Notes: a model not told the origin generated them from the letters alone. A stretch of DNA of 64,000 bases from Zhengella sedimenti (GCF_046506625.1 NZ_JBKFFP010000005.1:325391-389390); one strand, 5' to 3'; shown: positions 54,060 to 63,705, counted from the first letter of the stretch. Numbers and translations: made by a program.

Positions 54060-54643
54060 CCGGGCCGGATGAAAACATGGGCCAGGACGGCGGCGGCACC
54101 GACATGCTGATGCGGATCGCCGACATGGCAAGCTGGGTACTCATGACGATTGGTGGCCTGGCGATAATTGTGCTGATGCTGCACATCACCGCCGACGTGG
54201 CAGGCAAGTACTTCTTCAACCAGCCGATCATCGGGACGCTGGAAATCGTCTCGCGCTACTACATGGTGGCCTGCGTCTTCCTGCCGCTCGCCTTCGTGCA
54301 GATACGTCGCCAGCACCTGACGGTGGAGATGTTCACCATGGGGCTGTCAAAGCGCCGGCTGGCGGGACTGGACGGTGTGGTGTCCATCGCCGGACTGGCC
54401 TATGTCGGACTGCTCACATGGCTGGTCCTCGACCAGGCCGCGGCCGCGACGCGCGACCGGGAAATCCTCAGCCTGTCCTTCTTCGACCTGCCAGCCTGGC
54501 CGTCACGCTGGATCCTGCCGCTGTCGTTCGGGCTGTTCGCCTTCGTGCTGGCAATCCAAGCATGGATCGACCTGCGTTACGCGCTGACGGGCCGGGGCCA
54601 TCCGACCATCGAACGCAAGACTGCGGCGGGAGGCATCGAATGA
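54056..54643 (+). CDS. TRAP transporter small permease (DctQ)
   Basis: 195 residues, four membrane helices (for example VLMTIGGLAIIVLMLHITAD and WILPLSFGLFAFVLAIQAWI). DctQ-type loop DVAGKYFFNQPIIGTLEIVS and ROYYMVACVFLPLAF-like helix (RYYMVACVFLPLAFVQI). ATG overlaps the crotonase stop. Partner of DctM and DctP below; together a Na+-driven organic-acid importer. Confidence 0.92.
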   Translation: MTGPDENMGQDGGGTDMLMRIADMASWVLMTIGGLAIIVLMLHITADVAGKYFFNQPIIGTLEIVSRYYMVACVFLPLAFVQIRRQHLTVEMFTMGLSKRRLAGLDGVVSIAGLAYVGLLTWLVLDQAAAATRDREILSLSFFDLPAWPSRWILPLSFGLFAFVLAIQAWIDLRYALTGRGHPTIERKTAAGGIE

Positions 54644-54674
54644 CGCCCGCGACCACCGGAAATGGAGACAGACC

Positions 54675-55979
54675 GTGTCGGGATTGACCATCTCCCTGAT
54701 TTCGATCGCGGTGCTGTTCGGGCTGCTTGCCCTGCGGGTGCCGATCGCGATCGCGCTTGGCGGCATCTCGCTGGTCGGGCTCAGCCTGATCCGTGGGCCG
54801 CAGGCCGCACTCGGCGTCTTCGGAAGCCTGCCGATGGAGTTCGGCGCGAGCTGGTCGCTGACAACGATCCCGATGTTCCTGCTGATGGGATCGGTTGCCT
54901 ATCACAGCGGCATGACGGCAAGCCTGTTTTCCGCTGCGCGCCTCTGGCTCGGCAATCTTCCCGGCGGACTGGCGGTCGCCACCAACTTCGCTTCCGCCGG
55001 TTTCGCCGCGGCCTCCGGGTCCAGCCTCGCCACCTCGGCGGCCATGGGGCGGCTGGCCATTCCGGAAATGCTGAAGGCGAAATACGAGCCGGGTCTGGCG
55101 ACGGGTTGCGTGGCGGCCGCCGGCACGCTCGGCGCCCTGATCCCGCCATCGATCATGTTCGTGATCTACGGGTGGTACACCCAGACCTCCATCGGCGAAC
55201 TGCTGATCGCCGGCATCGTTCCCGGCCTTCTGACAGCCGCCATCTATTCCGGAATGATCATCATCCGCTGCCACTTCAACCCCGCGCTGGCGCCGAAGCT
55301 CAATATCGAGACGGACTGGCCGGCGCGCTTCCGGGTGCTGCTCAGCGTCTGGCCGATCCCGCTGCTCGTCTTCTTCGTCGCCGGATCGATCTTCGGCGGG
55401 TTCGCCACCGCGACCGAGGCCGGGGCCATCGGCGCGTTCTTCGCCTTCGCCATCGCTTTCGCGCGCGGCAACATGACCCGCGAGGTCTTCCGCAACAGCG
55501 TCGTGGAGGCGCTTTCCAGCACGGCCAGCATCTTCTTCGTCGCCATCAGCGCGCTCTTGTTCACGCGGTTCCTCGCCTTCGCGGGCCTGCCGATCTTCCT
55601 GGCCAAGCAGGTCTCGCTGCTAGGTCTCGACCCGCTGGTGCTGATCCTCGGGATCTCGGTCATCTACCTGGTGTTGGGCATGTTTCTCGATCCGCTGGGC
55701 GTGCTGCTTCTGACGCTACCCGTCGTCTATCCGATCATGAAGAGCGTCGGGATGGACCCGCTGTGGATGGGCGTGATCCTGGTGAAATACCTGGAGATCG
55801 GCATGATCACGCCGCCGGTGGGGCTCAACGTCTATGTCGTGAACAGCGTGGTGGGAAAACTCGTCCCGCTGACGACGATCTTCCGGGGCGTCACGTGGTT
55901 CCTGGCGGCGGAGGTCGTCATCATGGCCCTGCTGATCGCCTTCCCCGCCATCTCGACATTCCTGCCGTACATGATGTGA
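54675..55979 (+). CDS. TRAP transporter large permease (DctM)
   Basis: 434 residues, about twelve membrane helices. VPIAIALGGISLVGL, SAGFAAASGSSLATSAAMGR, AAGTLGALIPPSIMFVIYG and MITPPVGLNVYVVNSVVG are DctM hallmarks. GTG 54675 after GGAGA. Provides the transport path. Confidence 0.95.
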   Translation: MSGLTISLISIAVLFGLLALRVPIAIALGGISLVGLSLIRGPQAALGVFGSLPMEFGASWSLTTIPMFLLMGSVAYHSGMTASLFSAARLWLGNLPGGLAVATNFASAGFAAASGSSLATSAAMGRLAIPEMLKAKYEPGLATGCVAAAGTLGALIPPSIMFVIYGWYTQTSIGELLIAGIVPGLLTAAIYSGMIIIRCHFNPALAPKLNIETDWPARFRVLLSVWPIPLLVFFVAGSIFGGFATATEAGAIGAFFAFAIAFARGNMTREVFRNSVVEALSSTASIFFVAISALLFTRFLAFAGLPIFLAKQVSLLGLDPLVLILGISVIYLVLGMFLDPLGVLLLTLPVVYPIMKSVGMDPLWMGVILVKYLEIGMITPPVGLNVYVVNSVVGKLVPLTTIFRGVTWFLAAEVVIMALLIAFPAISTFLPYMM

Positions 55980-56076
55980 GGACGCCATGATCCGACGCGC
56001 CGCATCGCCAGACACGACTACCGGACCCCGCCCGGGCCGGGGCCTTGCTATTCAACACAACCAGGGAGGACTACCT

Positions 56077-57192
56077 ATGCTGTTGAAGACACTGACTGCC
56101 ACCGCCATTGCCACGATGGCGCTCGCCATGCCCTTGTCGGCCAAGGAACTGATCTACACCTCGCACACGCCCGACACCTATCCCGACAACGCCTATACGG
56201 CGGCGCGCTTCTTCGAACGCGTGAAGGAGATGACGGGCGGCGAGCACGAGGGACGCATCGTTGGCGGCGGGGCGCTGGCGGGCGGCGCGGCCGCGCTGCA
56301 GGCGATCAAGACGGGCGCGGTGGACAGCGGCATCCTCGTCTACAATTACACGCCGTCGGACCTGCCCGTGCTCGGCCTGCTCGGCGACCTGTACTCCACC
56401 AATGCGAAGGTGGCCGGACCGGCGACATCGGAAACCATGCTGCTCGACTGCCCTGAGTGCAAGGAAGAGATGGACCGGCAGAACATCGTCGTCCTCTTCA
56501 ACACATCCTCTCCGCCCTACAATATCCTGTGCGCGGACGACCGGGTGGAGACTCTCGAGGACGTCAAGGGGCTCAAGATCAGGGCGGTCGGTTCCTACGG
56601 ACCTCTGGCGGCGCACCTCGGGGCAACGCCTGTCAACATCACCTATGGCGAGATTTTCGAGGCCATGCAGCGCGGCCAGATCGACTGCGCGATGAACGAC
56701 AGTTCGCAGGTCAAGGCGCTGCAGATGGACTTCGTGAAGTATGTGACGAACGTGCCGCTGGGCACGTTCCAGTCCATCGGCTTCGTTGTGGTGAACAAGG
56801 ATGTCTGGGCAGGGTTTACCGACGAGCAGAAGTCTGCGTGGCTGAAAAGCTCGGCACAGGCCGTGGCCGATTTCGAGTATGAGTTCACCAACCGCGTGCG
56901 AGACATGACGAAACAGGCGGTGGACGAGTATGGCACGGAGATCGTCGAACCGGCGGAAGACCTGAGCAAGGCCGTCGCCGAATATCGTGCGTCCGAAATC
57001 CCGAGCATGATCGAGACTGCAAAGAGCCGTGGCGTCAAGGATCCCGAGGCGCTGATCAGCGCCTTCCAGAAGAACACCGCGAAGTGGGAAAAGATCGTCG
57101 CCGAGATCGGCGAGGGCGACTGGAGCCAGGAACAGTGGGACCAATACGCCGCCCGCATCCAGGAGGAAATCTTCTCCAAGGTGAAGTTCTGA
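56077..57192 (+). CDS. TRAP transporter substrate-binding protein (DctP)
   Basis: 371 residues. Signal peptide TLTATAIATMALAMPLSA, then the binding protein ELIYTSHTPDTYPDNAYTAA. DctP pattern LKIRAVGSYGPLAAHLGATP includes the Arg that holds the substrate carboxylate, and YGEIFEAMQRGQIDCAMN follows. ATG 56077 after AGGGAGGA; the frame upstream (from 55987) is not signal-like. The Cys pair in DCPECKE is unusual and could form a disulfide. Confidence 0.93.
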   Translation: MLLKTLTATAIATMALAMPLSAKELIYTSHTPDTYPDNAYTAARFFERVKEMTGGEHEGRIVGGGALAGGAAALQAIKTGAVDSGILVYNYTPSDLPVLGLLGDLYSTNAKVAGPATSETMLLDCPECKEEMDRQNIVVLFNTSSPPYNILCADDRVETLEDVKGLKIRAVGSYGPLAAHLGATPVNITYGEIFEAMQRGQIDCAMNDSSQVKALQMDFVKYVTNVPLGTFQSIGFVVVNKDVWAGFTDEQKSAWLKSSAQAVADFEYEFTNRVRDMTKQAVDEYGTEIVEPAEDLSKAVAEYRASEIPSMIETAKSRGVKDPEALISAFQKNTAKWEKIVAEIGEGDWSQEQWDQYAARIQEEIFSKVKF

Positions 57193-57271
57193 GAAGCGCG
57201 ACATGGGGGATGGCCGTCTTGGCCATCCCGCGATCGCGCCGGCAGCGTGCCGGCGCGCGAGAGGAGCGATC

Positions 57272-58147
57272 ATGGGATGCCTTGACGGCAAGTCCATCGT
57301 CATCACCGGCGCGGGCCGCGGTCTGGGCGCGGCTTATGCACGGCTGGCGGCCTCCGAAGGCGCCCGCGTCGTCGTCAACGACATCGATGGCGGCGCGGCG
57401 GAAGCGGTTGCAGCGGCCATCCGGGACAGCGGCGGCGCGGCCGTCGCCTCGGATGCCGACATTTCCGATTGGGATGCAAGTGCCGGCCTGATCGCGCTGT
57501 GCGAACGAACCTTCGGGCCGGTCGACGGACTGGTCAACAATGCCGGCGTGTTCCACATGGCCGCGCCGGAGGACGAGGAGCGTGCCAGCGTCGAGCGCAT
57601 CATCCGGGTCAATGTCAACGGAACCGTCAATTGCGGGCTTCATGCGCTGGCGGTGATGAAACGGCGCGGACGCGGCGCTGTCCTCAACGTTACGTCCGGC
57701 GCCCATGCCGGCTATGCCCGCATGGCGGTCTACGGCGCGACAAAGGGTGCGGCGGCCTCGCTCACCTATGGCTGGGCGTGCGATGTGGCCGGGACGGGCG
57801 TACGCGTCAACGCCATCGCGCCGATTGCGCGGACGCGGATGTACGACCAGATGCTGCAAATCGGCGACACGCGGCGGGAACAGACAGGCATGACGGTCAG
57901 CCCGGATGAAAACGCGGCCATCGCCATCTACCTGCTGTCGGACATGGCGCGCGACGTAAACGGCCAGATCGTACGAGTCGACATTCCCAGGCTTTCGCTG
58001 ATGACCCATCCAACGGAACTGGTGCCGAGCGTGGAACGGCAGGACTGGACTGTCGAGGCCGTGCACGAGGCGTTCGGCTCGGATTTCCGTGATCGTCTTC
58101 AGCCGCTCGGGATTCACAAGAGTGCCGGCGTGGATGATGGTAACTGA
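57272..58147 (+). CDS. SDR family oxidoreductase
   Basis: 291 residues. TGAGRGLGAAYARL, GLVNNAGVFHM, Ser in NVTSGAHAGYARMAVYGATK (Tyr and Lys at the end), then VRVNAIAPIARTRM. The layout resembles the (3R)-hydroxyacyl-CoA dehydrogenase type of SDR. It continues about 40 residues past the usual end (HPTELVPSVERQDW). ATG 57272 after GAGAGGAGCG. Last gene before the regulator. Confidence 0.9.
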   Translation: MGCLDGKSIVITGAGRGLGAAYARLAASEGARVVVNDIDGGAAEAVAAAIRDSGGAAVASDADISDWDASAGLIALCERTFGPVDGLVNNAGVFHMAAPEDEERASVERIIRVNVNGTVNCGLHALAVMKRRGRGAVLNVTSGAHAGYARMAVYGATKGAAASLTYGWACDVAGTGVRVNAIAPIARTRMYDQMLQIGDTRREQTGMTVSPDENAAIAIYLLSDMARDVNGQIVRVDIPRLSLMTHPTELVPSVERQDWTVEAVHEAFGSDFRDRLQPLGIHKSAGVDDGN

Positions 58148-58254
58148 GGGGGGGGGCGGACAGCAGCGAAGGTTTGGCGATGTCGGGTGCGGGCAGGCCG
58201 CGAATTGGATAATATCCTGCGTGGCAAGGCAAGGCAGAGGGGGACGGAAAACAA

Positions 58255-59043
58255 GTGACACAGGATGGAACGCAGGCGATACGGCGCGCGGCGGCGGTTC
58301 TCCAGCAGATCGCGCGGGTTTCAGGTGACCTGCCGCCGAATCTTCGGAATATCTCAGAGGCGATGAACCTGTCGCGCTCCACCACCCACCGCATTCTCAA
58401 ATGCCTGACCGACACCGGGCTTGCTGCCTACGACAAGAAGACACGCAGATATGAGATCGGCATGCTGGCCTACGAACTCGGTCTTGCCGTTACCGACCGG
58501 GTTCTCCAACTGACGCCGTGGATGGCAACCGTGGACCGGATTGCGAGCCGGGCGAATGTCACGACCTATCTGATGCGGCGGTCGGGTATGGAGGCGGTAT
58601 GCGTCCACAAGGCGGAAGGGCGGACGGTTATCAGGGTCATACCTGTCGAAGTCGGCCAGCGCCGCTTCCTTGGTGTTGGCGCGGGGGCCACTGCCTTGCT
58701 CGCGGTTCTGCCGGACGAAACGATCGAGCAGATCATTCGCTACATCGAACCCGAACTGCGGAATTTCGAGGCGCTGACGCCGGATTCGATAAGGGAGGCC
58801 GTTGAAAACGCCAAGGCCACCGGGTTTGCGGAAAGCCATGCCCGGGCCTATCGCTCCATATATGGGCTGGGAGCCGCAATTCGCCTGCATTCGGCCGAAC
58901 CCGACATCGCGATCTCGATCGCTGCCCATGCGCCGGAGGTCGACGAGAAAACCATTACACGTTGGCGATCCATCATAAGTGAAGAGATCGCCGCCACCTC
59001 TGCGACCAGCATAGGTTCAAGCCCCCCGATCCGACATGTATAG
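58255..59043 (+). CDS. IclR family transcriptional regulator
   Basis: 262 residues. N-terminal HTH: RRAAAVLQQIARVSGDLPPN, LRNISEAMNLSRSTTHRILK (helix-turn-helix), and C-terminal effector domain with VCVHKAEGRTVIRVIPVEVG, GVGAGATALLAVLPDE and FAESHARAYRSIYGLGAAI. It starts at GTG 58255 after AGGGGGACGG. Presumed local regulator of both ACAD operons, binding the palindromes around 47.65-47.83 kb. Confidence 0.92.
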   Translation: MTQDGTQAIRRAAAVLQQIARVSGDLPPNLRNISEAMNLSRSTTHRILKCLTDTGLAAYDKKTRRYEIGMLAYELGLAVTDRVLQLTPWMATVDRIASRANVTTYLMRRSGMEAVCVHKAEGRTVIRVIPVEVGQRRFLGVGAGATALLAVLPDETIEQIIRYIEPELRNFEALTPDSIREAVENAKATGFAESHARAYRSIYGLGAAIRLHSAEPDIAISIAAHAPEVDEKTITRWRSIISEEIAATSATSIGSSPPIRHV

Positions 59044-59225
59044 ACGTCGAGATCGACGCATCCCTCAGCGGGATCATAATTGCAAAATTCCAGCTCAGAA
59101 CGGTCCGGAAATCGGGAAGCACGTTAAGCTGTGCCCGGCAATTCGGACGGACTGAAGACCATCACTTCTCGGAATGGTGTCGGCAGCGGGAGGCACCAGC
59201 CTTCCGCCGCCGGTTTCAGCAATTT

Positions 59226-59510
59226 CTATTTCAGCTCGGTGACGGTCAGTTTGCCGTTTACCCGATCAGCGACAAATTCAATCGCGTCGCCTTCCTTCAT
59301 CTTTTCCAGCATTGCCGGATCTGCGGTGCGGAACACCATCGTCATCGCAGGCATGTCAAGTTTGGTCAGTTCTTCGTGGATTATCGTAACCTTCCCGGCC
59401 TTCATATCAACCTTCTTGACCACACCCTTGGTGTATTCGGTTGCAAACGCAGCCGTCGAGCCGGTCGCCGCGACGATTGCCGCGATCAGGAGTACTCCAA
59501 ATTTGCGCAT
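59226..59510 (-). CDS. CusF-like periplasmic copper-binding protein
   Basis: 94 residues. Signal peptide (KFGVLLIAAIVAATGSTAAFA), then a small OB-fold: YTKGVVKKVDMKAGKVTIIH, LDMPAMTMVFRTADPAML (the CusF Met pair region), IEFVADRVNGKLTVTEL. ATG 59510 after AAGAGGTAAGAC; the frame to 59552 lacks a signal-like start. CusF passes Cu(I)/Ag(I) to an efflux pump, but no RND pump is visible here. Last gene of the copper operon. Confidence 0.9.
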   Translation of the reverse strand: MRKFGVLLIAAIVAATGSTAAFATEYTKGVVKKVDMKAGKVTIIHEELTKLDMPAMTMVFRTADPAMLEKMKEGDAIEFVADRVNGKLTVTELK

Positions 59511-59548
59511 TGTCTTACCTCTTGTTGTGTTGTGCGGGATCGGCCTGA

Positions 59549-60034
59549 TCAATGACCCGCGACGTTGAGCATGCCCTTCATGCCTGAATCGTAATGTCCG
59601 GGAATCAGGCAGGCGAATTCGAACGGTCCGGCGTTCGCGAACTTCCAGATGACTTCGCCGTCCATACCCGGATCGAGACGCACGGAATTGGGATCGTCAT
59701 GTTCCATCTCCGGCATCTTCTCCATCTGCGCCTTGTGCTCCATGACACCTTCATGGTTGTCGAGCACGAATTCATGCTCGAGTTCGCCCTTGTTGATCAC
59801 AATGAAGCGGATGGTCTCATTCTTCTTCACGTTGATTTCCCTGGGTTCGAAGGCCATCCCGCCGTCGTCGGTTTCCTTCATGATGACTTCAATTGTCCGG
59901 GTGACTTCCGATGCCTTGCCAGGGACTCCTACAGCCATCATCATCTCGCCATGTCCGCCGGCGTGAGTTCCCGCGGCAGTCGCCAGTGCGGTCATTCCCA
60001 GAAAAGCCATGGATGCAATTGAGAGTGTTTTCAT
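59549..60034 (-). CDS. cupredoxin domain copper protein
   Basis: 161 residues. Signal peptide (SIASMAFLGMTALATAAGTHA), then a plastocyanin-like fold: VNKGELEHEFVLDNHEGV-type strand (GELEHEFVLDNHEG, first His) and the type-1 Cu loop FEFACLIPGHYDSGM with Cys, His and Met. The insert MEHKAQMEKMPEMEH adds Met/His ligands. A periplasmic electron carrier or copper carrier, probably partnering the multicopper oxidase encoded upstream. Confidence 0.93.
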   Translation of the reverse strand: MKTLSIASMAFLGMTALATAAGTHAGGHGEMMMAVGVPGKASEVTRTIEVIMKETDDGGMAFEPREINVKKNETIRFIVINKGELEHEFVLDNHEGVMEHKAQMEKMPEMEHDDPNSVRLDPGMDGEVIWKFANAGPFEFACLIPGHYDSGMKGMLNVAGH

Positions 60035-60073
60035 GCGTGTTGCTCCTTTCCTCAGAACCTGAGATCGACAGAT

Positions 60074-61441
60074 TCAGCCATTGGTGCCGGACTTCACCGG
60101 CGCGGGGTTGATGGTGGTCGTTGCGCCTGCGGCCCTGGTGAACTCGGGCAACTCGCCGGTCCACTCGTAGGCCTGGGTTCCGGGCGGGTTTTCGTACCAG
60201 CCCGGATCGCTGTAATCACCGGCAGAAATGCCTTCGCGAACCTTGACGACGGAGAACATGCCGCCCATTTCGATCGGCCCGTGAGGACCCCATCCGGTCA
60301 TCATCGGCACCGTGTTGTCGGGCAATTCCATCGACATTTCGCCCATGTCGGCCATGCCGGCGGTTCCCATCGGCATGTATTCCGGCTGAAGGAGGCGGAC
60401 CTTCCTTGTCAGGTTCGATTTGTCGACGCCGATGAAGGTCGGCACGTCATGGCCCATGGCATTCATGGTGTGGTGGGACTTGTGGCAGTGGATCGCCCAG
60501 TCGCCCTCGTAAACGGCATCGAACTCGTAGGCACGCATGGCGCCGACAGGAATGTCGATCGAGACTTCGGGCCATCGCGCTTCCGGTCGGACCCAGCCGC
60601 CGTCCGTGCAGGTTACCTCGAAGTCATAGCCATGCATGTGGATCGGATGATTTGTCATCGTCAGGTTGCCCACCCGCACCCGCACGCGGTCATTCTTCGA
60701 GACCACGAGCGGATCGATGTCCGGGAATATGCGGCTGTTCCATGTCCAAAGGTTGAAGTCCGTCATCGTCATGATCTTTGGCACATACGAACCTGGGTCG
60801 ATGTCGAAGGCATTGAGCATGATCAGGAAATCGCGATCCACCGGCATGAAGGCCGGGTCCTTCGGGTGAACGATGAAGAAGCCCATCATGCCCATGGCCA
60901 TCTGCACCATCTCGTCGGCGTGCGGGTGGTACATGAAGGTCCCCGACTTCACCAGGTCGAACTCGTAGATGAAGGTCTTGCCGGCGGGGATATGGGGTTG
61001 CGACAGACCTCCCACGCCATCCATGCCTGACGGGAGGATCATCCCGTGCCAATGCACGGTCGTGTGCTCGGGCAGCTTGTTGGTGACGTAGATTCTGACT
61101 CGGTCGCCCTCAACGGCTTCGATGGTCGGGCCGATGGATTGGCCGTTGTAGCCCCAGAGATAGGCGGTCATGCCGTCCGCCAATTCCCGTTCCACCGGCT
61201 CGGCCACCAGATGGAACTCCTTGACTCCGTTGTTCATCCGGAAGGGCAGGGTCCAGCCGTTGAGCGTGACCACCGGATTGTAGTCCGGTCCTGTCGACGG
61301 CATGAGGGGTGCCTGGGTAAGCGGGCTCTCCATCACGGCTGCATCCGGCAACCCCATATTCGTGGTCTTCGACCACGCGGTCGAGGAAACAAGGGCTGCT
61401 CCGGCAGCGCTTGCGCCTAAAAGCTGACGTCTGTTCATCAT
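60074..61441 (-). CDS. multicopper oxidase (CopA/CueO-like)
   Basis: 455 residues. Twin-arginine type signal NRRQLLGASAAGAAL. Copper ligands complete: HWHG (130-133), HPHAD (172-176), HPIHMHG (265-271), and HCHKSHHTMNAMGH (318-331) with the type-1 Cys319. A Met-rich segment MPMGTAGMADMGEMSMEL near residue 365 resembles Cu(I)-binding inserts of cuprous oxidases. It likely oxidises Cu(I) to less toxic Cu(II) in the periplasm. ATG 61441 after AAAGGA. Confidence 0.93.
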   Translation of the reverse strand: MMNRRQLLGASAAGAALVSSTAWSKTTNMGLPDAAVMESPLTQAPLMPSTGPDYNPVVTLNGWTLPFRMNNGVKEFHLVAEPVERELADGMTAYLWGYNGQSIGPTIEAVEGDRVRIYVTNKLPEHTTVHWHGMILPSGMDGVGGLSQPHIPAGKTFIYEFDLVKSGTFMYHPHADEMVQMAMGMMGFFIVHPKDPAFMPVDRDFLIMLNAFDIDPGSYVPKIMTMTDFNLWTWNSRIFPDIDPLVVSKNDRVRVRVGNLTMTNHPIHMHGYDFEVTCTDGGWVRPEARWPEVSIDIPVGAMRAYEFDAVYEGDWAIHCHKSHHTMNAMGHDVPTFIGVDKSNLTRKVRLLQPEYMPMGTAGMADMGEMSMELPDNTVPMMTGWGPHGPIEMGGMFSVVKVREGISAGDYSDPGWYENPPGTQAYEWTGELPEFTRAAGATTTINPAPVKSGTNG

Positions 61442-61462
61442 GGTCTTGTCCTTTCCGGAGAA

Positions 61463-62977
61463 TTAATGGCCGGCGCCGCCGGCATCGCCTACCGACGGAG
61501 CGAATGCACCACCGCCCGCCGCCGCACCGCCGCCGTAGATCGCGGCCGACAGGTTGACATCGGCCAGCCAGAACTCGCGCTTGGCATTAACCGCCAGCAA
61601 CAAGGTTCCCACCTTGGCCCTCGTATCGGCGAGAAGTTCAAAAGTGTTGGTGATCATGCCGTTGTAGGTGAGGAGGGATTCCTGCTCGATGATGGTTCGC
61701 AAGGGCACAACTGCATTGCGGTAGTGCCGTGCGATCTCGTGGGTGGACCTGTAGGCGGTATAGGCTGAGCGGGCTTCGGAACGGATGTTGACCGCCTTTT
61801 CGGCAAGCAGGTTGGCCGCCTGCATGTAGGCCAATTCCGCCTTTCGCAGTTTCGGCTTGCCGCTGTCGAAGATAGGGATCACGAATTCCAGCTCGAGTTG
61901 CGGTGTGACCACCGTTTTCCTGGTCTTCGTTTCTTCCAGGTTGGCGCCGACAATCTCGTATTCGGTTTCGATCTCGCGTTCGGCTTCAACCCCGGAAATG
62001 ATCTCCAGATCGGTGACGAAACGTGTCGCCTTGGTCAGGCCATAGCTCTTGGCAACCGCTTCCAGTTCGAGTTTGGCGACGCGAAGGTCGACGCGGTTTT
62101 GGAGCGCTTCCTGCTCGATCCGGTTCTTGCGAATGATGCTGCGAGGCAGCGACGGCAGCTTGTCGGGGACATAGTAGTCGACCTCGCTTCCCCATAGGCC
62201 CATGATCCGGGTTAGCTCTTCCTTGGCCAGTCGTGCCGCCAACCGCGCTTCAGCCATTTGCCCGGTGAGCTCGGCATAGAAGGCATGTTCACGCGCCTGA
62301 CCGGACTTGGGCAGCGCGCCGGTCTCTCCGAGTTTCTGGGCGAGTTCCGAGGCCGCGTCGGCAGCTACCTTGGCCTGATTGAGGTAGGCAACGGTTTCGA
62401 AGGCCGATACGGCATTGACCCATGCCCGCCGCGCGTCGTTGGCAACCTTCAGGGTCACGTCGACGGCCCTCATCTGGGCCTGCCGGAACCGTGTGTCGGC
62501 AATGTCCATACGGGCCCGGCGCGTGGCCAGCGACAGGATGTTGGCGGCGATCATGCCTTCGATGGCACGATAGGCGGCCAGTTCAGGGGCGCCTATTCCC
62601 AGCAGGCCTATCGAGACTTTCGGATTCTCGGGCAAGCCTTGCTGCCAGACCTCCGCCGCGGTCATGCCTATGTCTGCATAGGCCGACTGAAGCCCCTTGT
62701 TGTTGAGAAGCGCAACCTGGACAGCGGTGTCGGCATTGATGGTCTTCTTGTGCACCAAGGCGTGAACGCGCGCGGATACTGCCCTTGCCTGGTCATTGTT
62801 CTGGATCCAGACCGTATCCTTTCCTCCGGTGCCCCTCGAAACGGATGCGGCAACGACGCTGAAGCCGGCCTCTTTGGCGGAGTAGCCGGCAAGCTCCTGA
62901 TCGCTGACACAGCCTGCGAGAAAAACGCCTGCGGCACAGACGAAGATTGTCTGTCTGATTTTGCGTGCCATGATCAT
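61463..62977 (-). CDS. TolC-family outer membrane lipoprotein (CusC-like)
   Basis: 504 residues. Lipobox FVCAAGVFLAGC, then two long TolC repeats with coiled-coil helices (VALLNNKGLQSAYADIG, RARMDIADTRFRQAQM, LELEFVIPIFDSGKPKLRKA). It forms the outer-membrane exit duct of a tripartite pump. Such copies recur in rhizobial copper clusters without the RND part. The ATG 62977 overlaps the TGA of the small lipoprotein gene (ATGA). Confidence 0.9.
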   Translation of the reverse strand: MIMARKIRQTIFVCAAGVFLAGCVSDQELAGYSAKEAGFSVVAASVSRGTGGKDTVWIQNNDQARAVSARVHALVHKKTINADTAVQVALLNNKGLQSAYADIGMTAAEVWQQGLPENPKVSIGLLGIGAPELAAYRAIEGMIAANILSLATRRARMDIADTRFRQAQMRAVDVTLKVANDARRAWVNAVSAFETVAYLNQAKVAADAASELAQKLGETGALPKSGQAREHAFYAELTGQMAEARLAARLAKEELTRIMGLWGSEVDYYVPDKLPSLPRSIIRKNRIEQEALQNRVDLRVAKLELEAVAKSYGLTKATRFVTDLEIISGVEAEREIETEYEIVGANLEETKTRKTVVTPQLELEFVIPIFDSGKPKLRKAELAYMQAANLLAEKAVNIRSEARSAYTAYRSTHEIARHYRNAVVPLRTIIEQESLLTYNGMITNTFELLADTRAKVGTLLLAVNAKREFWLADVNLSAAIYGGGAAAGGGAFAPSVGDAGGAGH

Positions 62978-63207
62978 GAGCCGGTTCCCGCGCCTGGCGC
63001 CTGGCTGTCATTCTGCTGACGCCAAGGCTTGGGTTCCACGGCAACCCGGTGGGTATACCCATTGAGAACCGATCGATAGTGGAGATTGCGAATGCCCTGT
63101 GTCGGGTCCGCAGGCGAACTGTCCGACAGGAACTGGTCAGGCCTGCCCGCAGCCGAGCAAGCGGCAAGCGCCAGCGGCAAGGCAGCCACCAAGAGGGTAC
63201 GAAACAT
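62974..63207 (-). CDS. small predicted lipoprotein
   Basis: 77 residues. Signal FRTLLVAALPLALAAC ends in a lipobox Cys, followed by a short, Pro/Ser-rich mature part with GIRNLHYRSVLNGYTHRVAVE. No family known to me; similar small proteins accompany copper genes in rhizobia. Coupled to the TolC-like gene by a four-base overlap. Confidence 0.75.
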   Translation of the reverse strand: MFRTLLVAALPLALAACSAAGRPDQFLSDSSPADPTQGIRNLHYRSVLNGYTHRVAVEPKPWRQQNDSQAPGAGTGS

Positions 63208-63285
63208 GATTGTCCTACCACGATAGAAGTGCGATCAGCCGATGAGGACCGGCCACGGTGCCCGGTTACGGGCGCAGATGAACTG

Positions 63286-63684
63286 TCAGTCGCGTGGAGG
63301 GCGTTCAGGCATGGCCATGGAAATGGCGACGAAGTTCAACGCCGGCCCGAACTCGAAAGTGCCGCGGATGAAAACCGCCTCCATTGGAGAATCAAGCGAG
63401 CAGAGGGCTAGGAAGCACGAGATCGGGCAACAGCGGTCTGTCGTGTCGCCGTGATGTGCGGGCCTGTGGCCGCGGGAAGCGGACGAGTGATCATCCTTTG
63501 CATGATGATGCTTCTTTAACGACTGATCGACAGATCCGCCGATGTGGTGCTCCCCGCTGCTCACGGTCGCCATTGCCGACATTGCCGTGGCGTGCGCAGC
63601 CCCCGGCACGACACTCGCGAATACGAGCATCAACACCAGAACTATGTGGCCGCGACCGGGCAGATGGCGAATCGACCTGAACAT
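63286..63684 (-). CDS. His-rich predicted secreted protein
   Basis: 132 residues. Signal-like helix IVLVLMLVFASVVPGAAHA, then a metal-binding-like stretch SLKKHHHAKDDHSS and HRPAHHGD, followed by CCPISCFLALC. First gene of the copper operon; a periplasmic copper scavenger role is inferred from the His/Cys content and context. ATG 63684; the GTG one codon upstream is possible. Confidence 0.75.
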   Translation of the reverse strand: MFRSIRHLPGRGHIVLVLMLVFASVVPGAAHATAMSAMATVSSGEHHIGGSVDQSLKKHHHAKDDHSSASRGHRPAHHGDTTDRCCPISCFLALCSLDSPMEAVFIRGTFEFGPALNFVAISMAMPERPPRD

Positions 63685-63705
63685 CACTTCAATTTCTGCC
63701 CATAC

